Source of the DNA: JARDZU01 sp963730285
GTDB taxonomy: Bacteria; Actinomycetota; Acidimicrobiia; Spongiisociales; ZC4RG35
Length of the DNA stretch: 64,000 nucleotides
Direction: 5' to 3'
Assembly (NCBI GenBank): GCA_963730285.1
Contig: CAVSQY010000013.1
Coordinates: forward strand, 62,001 to 126,000
In this document: positions 34,176-42,500 of the stretch, in pieces
Layout of the letters: each line of letters starts with the position of its first letter
Position numbering within the stretch: position 1 is the first letter of the stretch
The notes under the pieces: generated by a model
Databases searched by the model: none
The model's input: only the letters and a program-made list of their open reading frames with translations
What the model was told of the DNA's origin: nothing
Position numbers and translations under genes: made by a program

Positions 34176-35183
34176 ATGCGGGCCACAGAGACAACCGCCG
34201 GCACGACCACAATGAGGGCGATCACCCACCACCGATACGGCGCGGGGGACGTCCTGGGGCTCTCGGACGTCGCCAAGCCCGTTCCGGGCGATGATCAAGT
34301 GTTGATTCGGGTCCGAGGCGCATCAGTGAACCCCTACGACTGGCACTTCGCCACCGGTCTCCCCTATGTCATCCGGCCCCAATTCGGAATGCTTCGACCT
34401 AAGGACAGCCGGCTTGGCGCCGATCTCGCCGGAGTCGTCGAGGCGGTGGGGAGAAGTGTCACCAGATATCACATCGGTGACGAGGTCTACGGCCTGGGCA
34501 AGCTCGGAAGTCATGCCGAATACGTGTGCGCAGCGGAGTCCACGCTGGCGCCAAGGCCCGAAAACCTCACCTTCGAAGAGGCTGCAGCGGTGCCAATGGG
34601 AGGGCTGACCGCCCTGCAGGGACTCCGTGATGTCGGTCAGGTCCAACCCGGTCAGAGCGTCCTCATCAACGGCGCGTCAGGTGGGGTGGGAACGTTCGCC
34701 GTCCAACTCGGTAAGTGGTTTGGCGCCGAAGTGACCGGTGTCTGCAGCACACGGAATGTGGAGATGATTCATTCGCTCGGCGCAGATCACGTCGTCGACT
34801 ACACCAAGGAGGACTTCACCTCCGGACCCCGGCGCTATGACCTGATCTTCGATCTGATCGGCAACCGATCCGCATCGCAGTGCCGGCGCGCTCTCAACCC
34901 CGGTGGGATGTTCGTAGCCTCATTCGGCCAGCCGGAGAATCTCTGGATCGGCCCTTTTGGCTTCATGATCAGGATGCGCGCCCTTTCGGTCCTCGGCGAC
35001 AGAAAGATGGTTCTGCTGAGCACGAAACCGAACACAGAAGACCTCGAATATCTCACCGGGCTGATCGAAGCCGGGACCGTGAAGCCGGTCGTCGATCGGC
35101 TCTACCCGCTGGCCGAAGTCCCCGATGCAGTCGACTATCTGGCGCTCGGACACGCCCGCGGCAAGGTCGTCATCGCGGTGTGA
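34176..35183 (+). CDS. Zinc-independent medium-chain dehydrogenase / quinone oxidoreductase-like protein
   Basis: NAD(P)-dependent oxidoreductase of 335 residues. It has the N-terminal VRGASVNPYDWHFATG region, LGADLAGVVEAVGRSVTRY, GDEVYGLGKLGSHAEYV, and the cofactor motif INGASGGVGTFAVQLGKWFG. Catalytic zinc cysteines are absent, which places it with quinone oxidoreductases. I start at 34176, where AGGAGG lies 7 nt ahead; ATG codons at 34146 and 34212 are in frame. Its promoter carries paired operator-like repeats, so it is probably inducible, perhaps by an electrophile. Confidence 0.82.
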   Translation: MRATETTAGTTTMRAITHHRYGAGDVLGLSDVAKPVPGDDQVLIRVRGASVNPYDWHFATGLPYVIRPQFGMLRPKDSRLGADLAGVVEAVGRSVTRYHIGDEVYGLGKLGSHAEYVCAAESTLAPRPENLTFEEAAAVPMGGLTALQGLRDVGQVQPGQSVLINGASGGVGTFAVQLGKWFGAEVTGVCSTRNVEMIHSLGADHVVDYTKEDFTSGPRRYDLIFDLIGNRSASQCRRALNPGGMFVASFGQPENLWIGPFGFMIRMRALSVLGDRKMVLLSTKPNTEDLEYLTGLIEAGTVKPVVDRLYPLAEVPDAVDYLALGHARGKVVIAV

Positions 35184-35234
35184 GTGCGACGGCCGTGACG
35201 TCGGTTGTGCCCCCTCCCGAGGAGTACATCGCCC

Positions 35235-35573
35235 TTACCCGCCGGCTCTCGGCGCATACATGATGATCGCTACGCCAACGAGGCATATGAGCGCTCCGAC
35301 GATGTCATATCGATCTGGTCGAAGCCCGTCGAAGGCGACGCCCCACAACAACGAACCCGCTACGAACACGCCCCCATACGCGGCGAGAATCCGGCCGAAA
35401 TGAGGGCTCGGCTGGAACGTAGCCACGAATCCGTAGAGGGCAAGCGCCATCACCCCCGCCGCGATGAAGGCCAAACCGCGTTTCTCACGAACTCCCTGCC
35501 AAACCAGATAGGCGCCGCCGATCTCGGCTACGGCCGCCGCGATGAATAGGGCAATGGATCTCAGGACAGTCAT
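35235..35573 (-). CDS. YnfA family small membrane protein
   Basis: A 112-residue four-helix membrane protein of UPF0060/YnfA. It shows AAAVAEIGGAYLVWQGVREKR, the conserved RILAAYGGVFVAGSLLW and LRPDRYDIVGALICLVGVAII. Distantly SMR-like; some homologues are reported as drug exporters, most are uncharacterised. The ATG at 35573 is 7 nt after TACAGT (35586-35581), a leaderless arrangement that excludes the longer upstream start. Confidence 0.85.
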   Translation of the reverse strand: MTVLRSIALFIAAAVAEIGGAYLVWQGVREKRGLAFIAAGVMALALYGFVATFQPSPHFGRILAAYGGVFVAGSLLWGVAFDGLRPDRYDIVGALICLVGVAIIMYAPRAGG

Positions 35574-35951
35574 GCCGACGACTGTACGTCGCAAGAGCCT
35601 CGCCGCAACGCTCCGCCACATCAGCGGAGTACACCTAAGGCCGAGTCAAATGGTGACGATCCTGTCGGCCTCTGCGATCAGCCGAGCCCACTCGACTCCG
35701 CCCATACGCTGTCCATCGATCGCTTATCGCCCTCGGACACCCCACAGGCATCGGCGCAAGGGCCTCACACGCATGTCGGGACACGTTTGCCCACGATCTG
35801 ATCGAAGAATTCGGTGAGTGGCGGGAAGCCGATTCCATGAATCGACTCTCTCACGTGCACCAGGGCCAGGATGGTCGTGCACGCTCCTTCTCACCTGATC
35901 TCGACCTTGGGCCCTCTCCTTCTCTCGCTGCCCGGCAGCCGCCATCCCAAG
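35574..35951. other. 378-bp intergenic region, mostly empty
   Basis: Only the ynfA -10 box (TACAGT, 35586-35581 on the minus strand) is supported. The rest has no gene I can defend. A short minus-strand stretch reading EWARLIAEADRIVTI before a stop near 35649 could be the tail of a decayed gene, but I cannot identify it. Confidence 0.4.
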
Positions 35952-36848
35952 TCAGGCGGCGAGGGTGGGCACCGGACCCGGTTTGCGGGCCCTCAGGATG
36001 AGCCAGAGCCCGGCGAAGATGAGCGCCATCGCCACCCATCCCACCCAACCGGGTCGTTCACCCAGGGCAACAACGGCGAGGATCGTGGCCGTGGCCGGCT
36101 CCGCAAGGGACACGGTCGCCGCCGTCGGTGCGACCGTCGTCTCGAGCCCGGTGGCGAAGAGCACATAGGCCAACGCGGTGGCCAGCAACCCGAGATGAAG
36201 CGCCATGAGCAGACCCGACGTGCTTGCGACCCAGGAAAGGTCGGTCCAGGCGATGAGGGGGACCGACAGCACGAGGGCGAGACCAAACACCACGGCCATC
36301 CCACCGATGGCGGGGACCTGTGTCACCACCCTGGTGGAGGCGACCACATACACCGCATAGGCAAGACCGGCTCCGATTGCAGCCAGCAACCCAACCAGGT
36401 CGACGCCGATTCTGTCGCCGGCCGAGCCAAGCAACGCCACGCCGGCAATCGCAAGCGCGGTCGCACCCCACCACGCCCGCTCCGGCCGCCGGCGGATGAC
36501 CATCCAGGTGACCAAACCGGTGAGGATCGGTGCGGAGCCGATCGCCACGGCAGTGCCCATGGCGACTCCGGTCCGATCCACCGCGCCAAAAAAGGCGGGC
36601 TGATAGGCAGCCATCGCGATGGCGGCGATCAACGTGGCTCCCCAGGGGAAACCAGAGCGGAAGGAGAAGGACCCGCTGAGTATCGCTATCAACGCCAATG
36701 CGGGAGCGGCCACCAACAGACGCATGATCCCCACGCCGAGGGGCTCGGCCGTTGCAGGTCCGAGCGCCTGAGCGGTGCCGGTAGTTCCCCAGAGACATGC
36801 TGCGGCCACGATCAGCCAGACGCCACGGGTGCCGGTCGGGTGCTCCAC
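35952..36848 (-). CDS. EamA/DMT family transporter
   Basis: A 298-residue protein with ten hydrophobic helices in two EamA repeats. The first opens GVWLIVAAACLWGTTGTAQA and the second GLLAAIGAGLAYAVYVVAST; both halves end with the APxxTGLVTWMVIRRRPE / LAEPATATILAVVALGERPG pattern of DMT exporters. Substrate unknown, often amino acids or metabolites. I use the GTG at 36848, 6 nt after GATACT; longer in-frame sequence upstream overlaps cimA's 3' end and is not family-like. It lies 29 nt after cimA on the same strand. Confidence 0.85.
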   Translation of the reverse strand: MEHPTGTRGVWLIVAAACLWGTTGTAQALGPATAEPLGVGIMRLLVAAPALALIAILSGSFSFRSGFPWGATLIAAIAMAAYQPAFFGAVDRTGVAMGTAVAIGSAPILTGLVTWMVIRRRPERAWWGATALAIAGVALLGSAGDRIGVDLVGLLAAIGAGLAYAVYVVASTRVVTQVPAIGGMAVVFGLALVLSVPLIAWTDLSWVASTSGLLMALHLGLLATALAYVLFATGLETTVAPTAATVSLAEPATATILAVVALGERPGWVGWVAMALIFAGLWLILRARKPGPVPTLAA

Positions 36849-36877
36849 CCGTTCAGTATCGCCCCAGTTGTCCTCGG

Positions 36878-38467
36878 TCAGAGCGCGCCGGAGGCAGGAT
36901 CTTCGGTCTCGGCCCGCAACAAACCGACCAGCATGCCCTCGACCAAAGCCTGCCACGAGGCTTCGATGATGTTCTGGTGAACGCCGACGGTGCCCCAGGT
37001 GCTGTCACCGTTCGTGGTCTCGACCAGGACCCGGACTCGAGCGGCGGTGCCCTCGGCGGAGTCGAGGTCCCTCACCTTGAAATCGGTGAGACGGAGCCTC
37101 TTCATCTCCGGATAGGAGTCCTCCAAAGCCGAGCGCAGCGCCTGGTCCATCGCATTGACCGGGCCGTCTCCCTGAGCCGAGACCTCGATGAGCTCGCCAT
37201 CTATCTTCAGGGTGAGGTAGGCGGTGGCCACCACCACGCCTCGACCGTCGGTTTGGATGCTGACCTTGAGGTCATCGACCTCGAACAGCTCAGCTTTGTC
37301 TCCGCTTGCGCGTCGCAACAACATCTCAAACGACCCATCGGCGGCCTCGAACTGATAACCCGCATGCTCCAGCTCCTTCACCTGGTCTACCAGCACCTGG
37401 GCCATCTCCGGATCGAGGTCCCAGCCTTTCTCGGCAGCCACGGTGAGGACTGTGGAGCGACCCATCAGCTCGCTGAAGAGCATCCGGGCTGTGTTACCCA
37501 CCAAGGCCGGGTCGATGTGCTCGTAGGCGCCCTCGAGACGGGCCAGACCCGAAGTGTGCAGACCGGCCTTGTGAGCAAATGCCGACGTGCCGACATAGGG
37601 GCGGCGGGCATCGACCGGGGCTCCCAGAATCTCGGCTATCTGTTGCGATATCGGGTAGAGGCGGGACAGTGAGCCCCCCGGGATCGTCTCCACGCCGGAC
37701 TTCAGGCTGAGATTTGGTATCAGCGAGCAGAGGTCGGCATTTCCGGTGCGCTCCCCGTATCCGTTGATGCAGCCCTGGACCTGATACACACCCGCGGCCA
37801 GGGCGGTGAGCGAGTTGGCCACAGCACAGTCGGAGTCGTTGTGGAAGTGAACGCCCAAGGGGGCCGTCACTCGCTCGAGGACCGCCATCACGGTGGGGGC
37901 GATCTCACCGGGGAGTGCGCCGCCGTTGGTGTCGCACAAGACCACCCTCTCCGCTCCGGCGTCGGCCGCCGTCTCCAGGACCGCAAGTGAGAACTCGGGG
38001 TTGGCCCGATAGCCGTCGAAGAAGTGCTCGGCATCGAAGAAGACAGTCTTCCCCAGGCCCCGGAGATACTCGATGCTGCTGCCCACCATGTCGAGACCTT
38101 CCTCCAGCGAAGTGTTCAGCGCCTTGACGACGTGAAGCTCCGAGGACTTCCCCACCAGGCACACGTAGTCGGTCTCGGCCGCCAGCAGGGCTTCAAGCTG
38201 AGGATCGGCCTCGGGCCGGGTGCCGGGTCGACGCGTGGACCCAAAGGCGACCAGGAGGGACCGCTCCAGATCCAGCTCGGTCTTGGCCCGCTCGAAGAAC
38301 TCGTCGTCCTTGGGGTTCGCCCCCGGCCAGCCTCCTTCGATGAAGTGGACACCCAGCTCGTCGAGAAGCCGCACAACGCGTAGCTTCTCCCCGACGGTCG
38401 GGGAGAGTCCCTCGGCCTGTGTGCCGTCCCGAAGGGTCGTGTCGTATATCTCTGCCGTCTTGCTCAT
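36878..38467 (-). CDS. cimA: (R)-citramalate synthase
   Basis: A 529-residue enzyme that condenses pyruvate and acetyl-CoA to citramalate, the threonine-independent entry to isoleucine. It has the catalytic-barrel signatures YDTTLRDGTQAEGLS and VHFHNDSDCAVANSL, plus the TSAFAHKAGLHTSG hinge and the C-terminal LeuA-type regulatory dimer domain (about 385-510). In length and by the GDGPVNAMDQALRSAL stretch it matches CimA rather than LeuA. Upstream lies a leader peptide and attenuator terminator with an Ile-Ile-Ile run, matching regulation by isoleucine supply. Confidence 0.92.
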   Translation of the reverse strand: MSKTAEIYDTTLRDGTQAEGLSPTVGEKLRVVRLLDELGVHFIEGGWPGANPKDDEFFERAKTELDLERSLLVAFGSTRRPGTRPEADPQLEALLAAETDYVCLVGKSSELHVVKALNTSLEEGLDMVGSSIEYLRGLGKTVFFDAEHFFDGYRANPEFSLAVLETAADAGAERVVLCDTNGGALPGEIAPTVMAVLERVTAPLGVHFHNDSDCAVANSLTALAAGVYQVQGCINGYGERTGNADLCSLIPNLSLKSGVETIPGGSLSRLYPISQQIAEILGAPVDARRPYVGTSAFAHKAGLHTSGLARLEGAYEHIDPALVGNTARMLFSELMGRSTVLTVAAEKGWDLDPEMAQVLVDQVKELEHAGYQFEAADGSFEMLLRRASGDKAELFEVDDLKVSIQTDGRGVVVATAYLTLKIDGELIEVSAQGDGPVNAMDQALRSALEDSYPEMKRLRLTDFKVRDLDSAEGTAARVRVLVETTNGDSTWGTVGVHQNIIEASWQALVEGMLVGLLRAETEDPASGAL

Positions 38468-38484
38468 TGATCTCGCCTGCCAAT

Positions 38485-38514
38485 AGAAAAGACCCCCGCG
38501 GCTTGCGGAGGTCT
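38485..38514 (-). terminator. Attenuator terminator of cimA
   Basis: On the minus strand AGACCTCCGC pairs with GCGGGGGTCT (10 bp, one G-T pair) around AAGCC, followed by TTTTCT. It stands between the leader peptide and the cimA ATG, 17 nt ahead of the start. A second, competing hairpin (GCGCCT/AGGCGC, with flanking GGGG/CCCC) lies between the leader stop and this terminator at about 38521-38550. Confidence 0.85.
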
Positions 38515-38551
38515 GGATTTGGGGCGGCGCCTGACTGGAGGCGCGACACCC

Positions 38552-38596
38552 CTACGGAATGATGATCCGTGCGCTCTGCTCGAAAGTTCCTTTCAT
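38552..38596 (-). CDS. Isoleucine-rich leader peptide of cimA
   Basis: A 14-residue ORF, MKGTFEQSARIIIP, whose codons 11-13 are ATC ATC ATT. Three consecutive Ile codons immediately before Pro and the stop are the signature of a ribosome-mediated attenuator. A ribosome stalled for Ile-tRNA would cover the leader's 3' part and free the downstream sequence to refold and disable the terminator. A -10-like CATACT lies 9 nt before the ATG, so the leader itself may be leaderless. The biosynthetic product of the downstream gene feeds isoleucine, which fits exactly. Confidence 0.82.
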   Translation of the reverse strand: MKGTFEQSARIIIP

Positions 38597-38641
38597 CGCC
38601 GGGCCAGTATGGGGCCACTTCTCACAGTCGTCAAGATTGGA

Positions 38642-38684
38642 GTGTGAATCTCTTGGCGCCGGTTCGACGCCAGGAGATTCACAC
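38642..38684 (-). terminator. 17-bp stem-loop after the anti-sigma gene
   Basis: GTGTGAATCTCTTGGCG (38642-38658) pairs with CGCCAGGAGATTCACAC (38668-38684) with one G-T pair and a 9-nt loop. It follows the stop of the minus-strand anti-sigma gene by 11 nt and separates it from the cimA leader. Confidence 0.75.
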
Positions 38685-38695
38685 AATGGCCTTGC

Positions 38696-39304
38696 TCAGG
38701 CCCCGAAAGCCTCCTCGAAGGCGGCCTTCAGGTCGGGGGTGCTGGGACCGCTGAAGCCGCAGTAGTTGACGACACCGCCGGTGGCGGTGATCAGGTAGGG
38801 ATCACCGACCTCGAAGTCGAGGCCACCGATCAGCGCGATCATTCCCTGGGGGGCGGTCAGCACCACCTGGGCTGCGTCTCCGCCCTTGTACCAATGGGTC
38901 ACGTCGATGCTGACCTGATCGTCGGCGACGGCGGTGACCGTTCCCTCGAAGGCGAGGGCCATCGATGTCAACTGATCAACGGAGAACTGGATGCACATTG
39001 CCATCCCGTCGCCTTCGCCCGCACTCAGGGTCAGAGGCGGGCCGACTGCCACCGGGTCATTCCCCGAACGGCCACTGTTGAGAAGGGCGGCACCACCGAG
39101 CGCCACCACCAGGACCGCGGCGGCGGCCACGGTCATCAACCTGTTTCGCCGGGCCGGTGTGCCCGGCTCGGACTTCTCCACCACGGGGGTGCTCATGATT
39201 TCCTCCAAGAGCTGGCGGGACGACGGCGTCGTCACCGACTGGGTCGGCATGTCGGGGGGCATCGGGTCGAGACGGGCCAGTCTCTCTCTGAGTTCATCTG
39301 TCAC
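38696..39304 (-). CDS. Putative anti-sigma factor, single-pass membrane protein
   Basis: A 202-residue protein: about 55 cytoplasmic residues (TDELRERLARLDPMPPDMP), one helix at about 56-75 (LMTVAAAAVLVVALGGAALL), then an extracytoplasmic domain with two cysteines (MAMCIQFS and NYCGFSGPS). The GTG start overlaps the stop of the sigma gene (GTGA). A cotranslated one-helix protein after an ECF sigma is normally its anti-sigma factor, but no ZAS motif (HxxxCxxC) is present, so assignment is by context. Confidence 0.65.
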   Translation of the reverse strand: MTDELRERLARLDPMPPDMPTQSVTTPSSRQLLEEIMSTPVVEKSEPGTPARRNRLMTVAAAAVLVVALGGAALLNSGRSGNDPVAVGPPLTLSAGEGDGMAMCIQFSVDQLTSMALAFEGTVTAVADDQVSIDVTHWYKGGDAAQVVLTAPQGMIALIGGLDFEVGDPYLITATGGVVNYCGFSGPSTPDLKAAFEEAFGA

Positions 39305-39849
39305 GGTCTCTGCTCCTCGGCGTGTCGATCTCCTATCTGTCCGGTTCCCCGTGCATCCTGTCGCTCCATCTGCTCGATCAGCTTCTTCCGCGCCCGGGTC
39401 AGGCGAAGACTGATGGCATTGGGTGTCGTGTCCAACACCACTGCCATCTCGCGCGGCTCGAGATGTTCCCAGGCCCACAATCGGAGAACTTCCTGATCCG
39501 CTCCGGCAAGGCCGCTCAGGGCACGCGCAAGATCGTCATGCTCTTGGGAATCGGCCGGGTCGGGCACGCGACGGGCGGGCTCCGCCTTGAGACGCTCCAC
39601 GAGACGGAGACGACGCTGCTCCCCACGGCGGTGGTTGGCCAGGACACGGCGTGCCACTCCATAGCACCAGGGCAAACTGGCCCCAGGGGGGACTTCGCCG
39701 AGGCGTCGCCAAACGATGAGCATCACCTCTGCAAGAAGGTCGGCCGCATCCTCGGTCGGGACGCGTCTGCGCAGATAGCGCTGGACCGGCTCGAATACCT
39801 CAGTCGCGACCGATTCGAACCGGCGATCGCGATCACTCTGGGGGCTCAC
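39301..39849 (-). CDS. ECF-type sigma factor
   Basis: RNA polymerase sigma factor of 182 residues with only regions 2 and 4. Region 2 includes VQRYLRRRVPTEDAADLLAEVMLIVWRRL. Region 4 is a helix-turn-helix, LEPREMAVVLDTTPNAISLRLTRARKKL, after a short linker. It would direct a regulon in response to an envelope or stress signal relayed by the downstream membrane partner. GTG start at 39849. The target promoter is unknown. Confidence 0.87.
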   Translation of the reverse strand: MSPQSDRDRRFESVATEVFEPVQRYLRRRVPTEDAADLLAEVMLIVWRRLGEVPPGASLPWCYGVARRVLANHRRGEQRRLRLVERLKAEPARRVPDPADSQEHDDLARALSGLAGADQEVLRLWAWEHLEPREMAVVLDTTPNAISLRLTRARKKLIEQMERQDARGTGQIGDRHAEEQRP

Positions 39850-39884
39850 AGGCCGTATATGTCCGGGCAGAGTCAGATTCTGTC

Positions 39885-40034
39885 ATGCCTTGGGCGAAAT
39901 CCGCGCCGACGCAGAATCGATCAGACGGGTCGATCGACCTATGCAGGATTTCGCGACCTCCGCCGAATCAAGGGGAGACCAAGGCCAAGTGCCCAAAGCC
40001 GATCGGATCCCCCATGCCGATCGAGCCTCCCTGA
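39885..40034 (+). CDS. Possible 49-residue ORF or small RNA ending in a terminator
   Basis: Between two divergent gene starts lies a plus-strand ORF beginning MPWAKSAPTQNRSDGSIDLC and ending PMPIEPP. It stops 2 nt before a strong terminator (40037-40065). CAGATT, 5 nt ahead of the ATG, is a weak -10. Pro-rich and low in hydrophobic residues, the peptide itself is unconvincing. The orphan terminator is the better evidence that something is transcribed rightward here; a small RNA of about 150-190 nt is equally possible. Confidence 0.3.
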   Translation: MPWAKSAPTQNRSDGSIDLCRISRPPPNQGETKAKCPKPIGSPMPIEPP

Positions 40035-40036
40035 GG

Positions 40037-40074
40037 AGCAGGTGCGGACCCACCCCGCACCTGCTTCTAGTTTT
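40037..40074 (+). terminator. Orphan intrinsic terminator between divergent genes
   Basis: AGCAGGTGCGG pairs perfectly with CCGCACCTGCT (11 bp, 7-nt loop), followed by TCTAGTTTT. It lies upstream of the -10 box of the winged-helix gene, so it cannot serve either annotated neighbour. Confidence 0.7.
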
Positions 40075-40082
40075 GGCCCTCT

Positions 40083-40088
40083 TAGGCT
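40083..40088 (+). promoter_or_regulatory. -10 element TAGGCT for the winged-helix gene
   Basis: TAGGCT, 6-nt spacer TTCTCT, GTG at 40095. Leaderless geometry. Confidence 0.55.
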
Positions 40089-40094
40089 TTCTCT

Positions 40095-41141
40095 GTGATC
40101 CCACCCCGCCTCTCCACCGCGGTCCTCAACCGGACAGCCCTCAATCGTCAGATGTTGCTCAAGCGGGGTCGTTTGTCCGTTTCTCGCTCCCTAGAGCAGG
40201 TCGCGGGTCTGCAAACCCAGTACGCCCCCTCGGGATATGTCGGGCTCTGGTCGCGTCTGGAGAATTTCGAAAGGAGCCGTCTGACCCGTGCCTTGGAACG
40301 CGGCCAGGCTCTCCAGGGCACATTGATGCGCATGACCATTCACATGGTTTCGGCCTCCGACTATCCGCTGCTAACCGCGGGCGTGCGGAGATCGCGCCGG
40401 GAGTGGTGGCTGCGGGTCTCCAAGCCGCGTGCGTTGGACCTGTGCCCATACGAGAAGATCGGCGAGCTCCTCGCCCGGGCGCTCTCCAACGGCCCGCTGC
40501 CTCGCAAAGCCCTGGCCGAGCTGCTCCAATCGCATGGCTACCCCAAAGATGTCTGGGAGGGCGCCGGTCTCTGGGTCGACATGATCAGGGTTCCCCCTTC
40601 GGGCACATGGGAGCGTCGGAGAGCAGACCTCTACGGGCTGGCGCCGCCCCACCAACCGGTGCCCGAGACGGACGGTCTTCGGCACCTGGCAGCCCGATAC
40701 CTGAAGGCTTTTGGCCCGGCCACGATCAGCGACATCGGAAGCTGGGCCGGAGTCCCGATTTCCACACTGGCGCCCGCAGTCGAGGGAATGGTCGTGAGGA
40801 AATTCCTGGACGAGGAGGACAACGAGTTGCTCGACCTACCACGTCTGCGACTCGCCGATGCCAATACCCCGGCTCCGGTTCGCCTGCTGCCGCATTGGGA
40901 TGCCCTGCTCTTGGTCCATGCGCGGCGAAAAGCGATCTTGCCCGAAGAGCACCGGGCGACCATCTTCAGCACCAAGAACCCCTTTTCGGTCGGGACTTTC
41001 CTGGTCGACGGTGCAGTGGCCGGCACCTGGCGATTCGAGGGCAGCCGGGTGAAAGCCGAGACCCTCGCCCCGATCCCGAAACGGGCACGTCGCCAGCTCG
41101 ATGACGAGACCACACGGTTGGAGCGATTCGCCGCCGGTTAG
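40095..41141 (+). CDS. Winged-helix DNA-binding domain protein (HTH_42 / AlkX-like)
   Basis: A 348-residue protein of the HTH_42 (DUF1006) type related to the YcaQ/AlkX DNA glycosylases. It has the N-terminal LNRQMLLKRGRLSVSRSLEQ and VAGLQTQYAPSGYVGLWSRL, the GTLMRMTIHMVSASDYPLL stretch, and RLLPHWDALLLVHARRKAIL towards the C-terminus. The YcaQ catalytic motif QxD has no clear equivalent here. Could bind or repair damaged DNA; unproven. GTG start is 6 nt after TAGGCT. Its TAG stop overlaps the thrB stop (TTAG). Confidence 0.78.
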   Translation: MIPPRLSTAVLNRTALNRQMLLKRGRLSVSRSLEQVAGLQTQYAPSGYVGLWSRLENFERSRLTRALERGQALQGTLMRMTIHMVSASDYPLLTAGVRRSRREWWLRVSKPRALDLCPYEKIGELLARALSNGPLPRKALAELLQSHGYPKDVWEGAGLWVDMIRVPPSGTWERRRADLYGLAPPHQPVPETDGLRHLAARYLKAFGPATISDIGSWAGVPISTLAPAVEGMVVRKFLDEEDNELLDLPRLRLADANTPAPVRLLPHWDALLLVHARRKAILPEEHRATIFSTKNPFSVGTFLVDGAVAGTWRFEGSRVKAETLAPIPKRARRQLDDETTRLERFAAG

Positions 41142-41992
41142 GTCAGGCCAGTGGAGGCAAGACGGGGAGTGAGAGACTCAACCCCAGCTCGCTCGAACCC
41201 TCCGACCACTTCACTCATCGTCTCGGCGAGACACAGGGCCAAGACTGCCGGCCCTGAGCCGGACCACGCGGCGTGGAGAGCACCGGACTGAAGGGCGACG
41301 TCGATCAGCTTGCCCACCTCCGGAGAGATGGCGTCACGCGGGGCCTCGTGTATTTCATCGCCGTGGGCGGCTCTGAGCATCTCGGGGTCACCGGTGATCA
41401 GGCCGGCCGTGAGAGCCGATATCCGCGCCAGGCTCCGAAGGACTCGCCCTTGGGGGTGGGACACGGCCACGACCTCCCGTGCCTTGGATGTCGCCAGCTC
41501 ACCTTCGGGCAGCGCGATCACGACATGGAGCTTGGGGTGGATCGGGATGCGAATCGGCATCCCTTCCGCCGGCACCAGGGTCAATCCCCCGTAGACGGCT
41601 GCCGCCACGTTGTCGGCATGACCCTCCAATTCGGCGGCCACTCGAAAGACACGGTCGAGGTCGACTTCCTCCCCCTGGGCCTTCAGTGATGCGGCGATGG
41701 TTGCAACTGAGATCGCTGCAGATGACCCGAGGCCCTTGCTGATGGGAACATCAGAATCGACCTCTATCGCCAATGGGGTAGCACTCACCGCCTTGGCGAC
41801 CTCGAGGACATGATCGCCGTCGCCCTGCTTCGGTCGGTGGGCGCCGCTCTGTCCCAGCGACCACCCGTCCGCCGGCACAGCATGAACCCGGCACCTGATA
41901 TCGAGAGCGAGCGCCATGCAGTCGTAGGCAGGGCCCAAGTTGGCCGATGTCGCCGGCGCCGAGGCCGTGGCCCCGTGTTTGTCTTCGCTCAC
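41138..41992 (-). CDS. thrB: Homoserine kinase
   Basis: GHMP kinase of 284 residues. It has the N-terminal ASAPATSANLGPAYDCMALAL (homoserine kinase version of motif 1), the ATP-binding PISKGLGSSAAISVA, LEGHADNVAAAVYGG and the C-terminal WSGSGPAVLAL. It phosphorylates homoserine for threonine synthesis. thrA, thrC and hom are not in the window. The GTG start at 41992 lies 6 nt after TAACCT, so it is leaderless. Confidence 0.9.
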   Translation of the reverse strand: MSEDKHGATASAPATSANLGPAYDCMALALDIRCRVHAVPADGWSLGQSGAHRPKQGDGDHVLEVAKAVSATPLAIEVDSDVPISKGLGSSAAISVATIAASLKAQGEEVDLDRVFRVAAELEGHADNVAAAVYGGLTLVPAEGMPIRIPIHPKLHVVIALPEGELATSKAREVVAVSHPQGRVLRSLARISALTAGLITGDPEMLRAAHGDEIHEAPRDAISPEVGKLIDVALQSGALHAAWSGSGPAVLALCLAETMSEVVGGFERAGVESLTPRLASTGLT

Positions 41993-41998
41993 GTGGGC

Positions 41999-42004
41999 AG
42001 GTTA
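41999..42004 (-). promoter_or_regulatory. -10 element TAACCT for thrB
   Basis: TAACCT on the minus strand, 6-nt spacer, GTG at 41992. Leaderless geometry. Confidence 0.55.
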
Positions 42005-42028
42005 TTCAGGGTTACCGTGGTTCAAGGC

Positions 42029-42247
42029 ATGGGTGACGTATTCGACTTCAAGAACCTCCTCCCAGAACTGATCATCGGGCTCGGGCTCGCCTTGATCCTC
42101 GGCAATGGGCTGGCCTGGTGGAAGCACCGCATGGGACAAGCCCCCAAAGGGGTCGAAGACGCCGAATACCGGCCGGGTCGGGTCGTCTTTCTCTCCGTCA
42201 TCGGGGTGCTGATGACAGTTTGGGGTCTCGTCACGGTCTTCACCTAA
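42029..42247 (+). CDS. Small two-helix membrane protein, unknown function
   Basis: A 72-residue protein with helices LIIGLGLALILGNGLAWW and VFLSVIGVLMTVWGLVTVF separated by a basic loop (KHRMGQAPKGVEDAEYRPGR). Function unknown; such proteins are common in actinobacteria. ATG at 42029 or GTG at 42017. Divergent from thrB with overlapping upstream regions. A short GGCC hairpin at 42249-42269 may end the transcript. Confidence 0.6.
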   Translation: MGDVFDFKNLLPELIIGLGLALILGNGLAWWKHRMGQAPKGVEDAEYRPGRVVFLSVIGVLMTVWGLVTVFT

Positions 42248-42500
42248 CTCGGCCTTTCTCCCGGGCCGACTAGACGATCTCTGTCGGCTGACCGATCTCT
42301 AGTGCCACACTCGCATGCAGCCGGATCACTCGAGTCTCGACTGGAACGCCACCGTCCCGTTCCGGTGAACCGACCGGGCTGGGGGTTTTCGTTGATCGGG
42401 ATTCTCGTCAGGATGGAAAACGACACACCCAGGTTCCCTGCCGATGCCGTGGTCAACCGACTGGTCCCATCATCTCGAGAGTCGGTATCCTCGGTCACTC

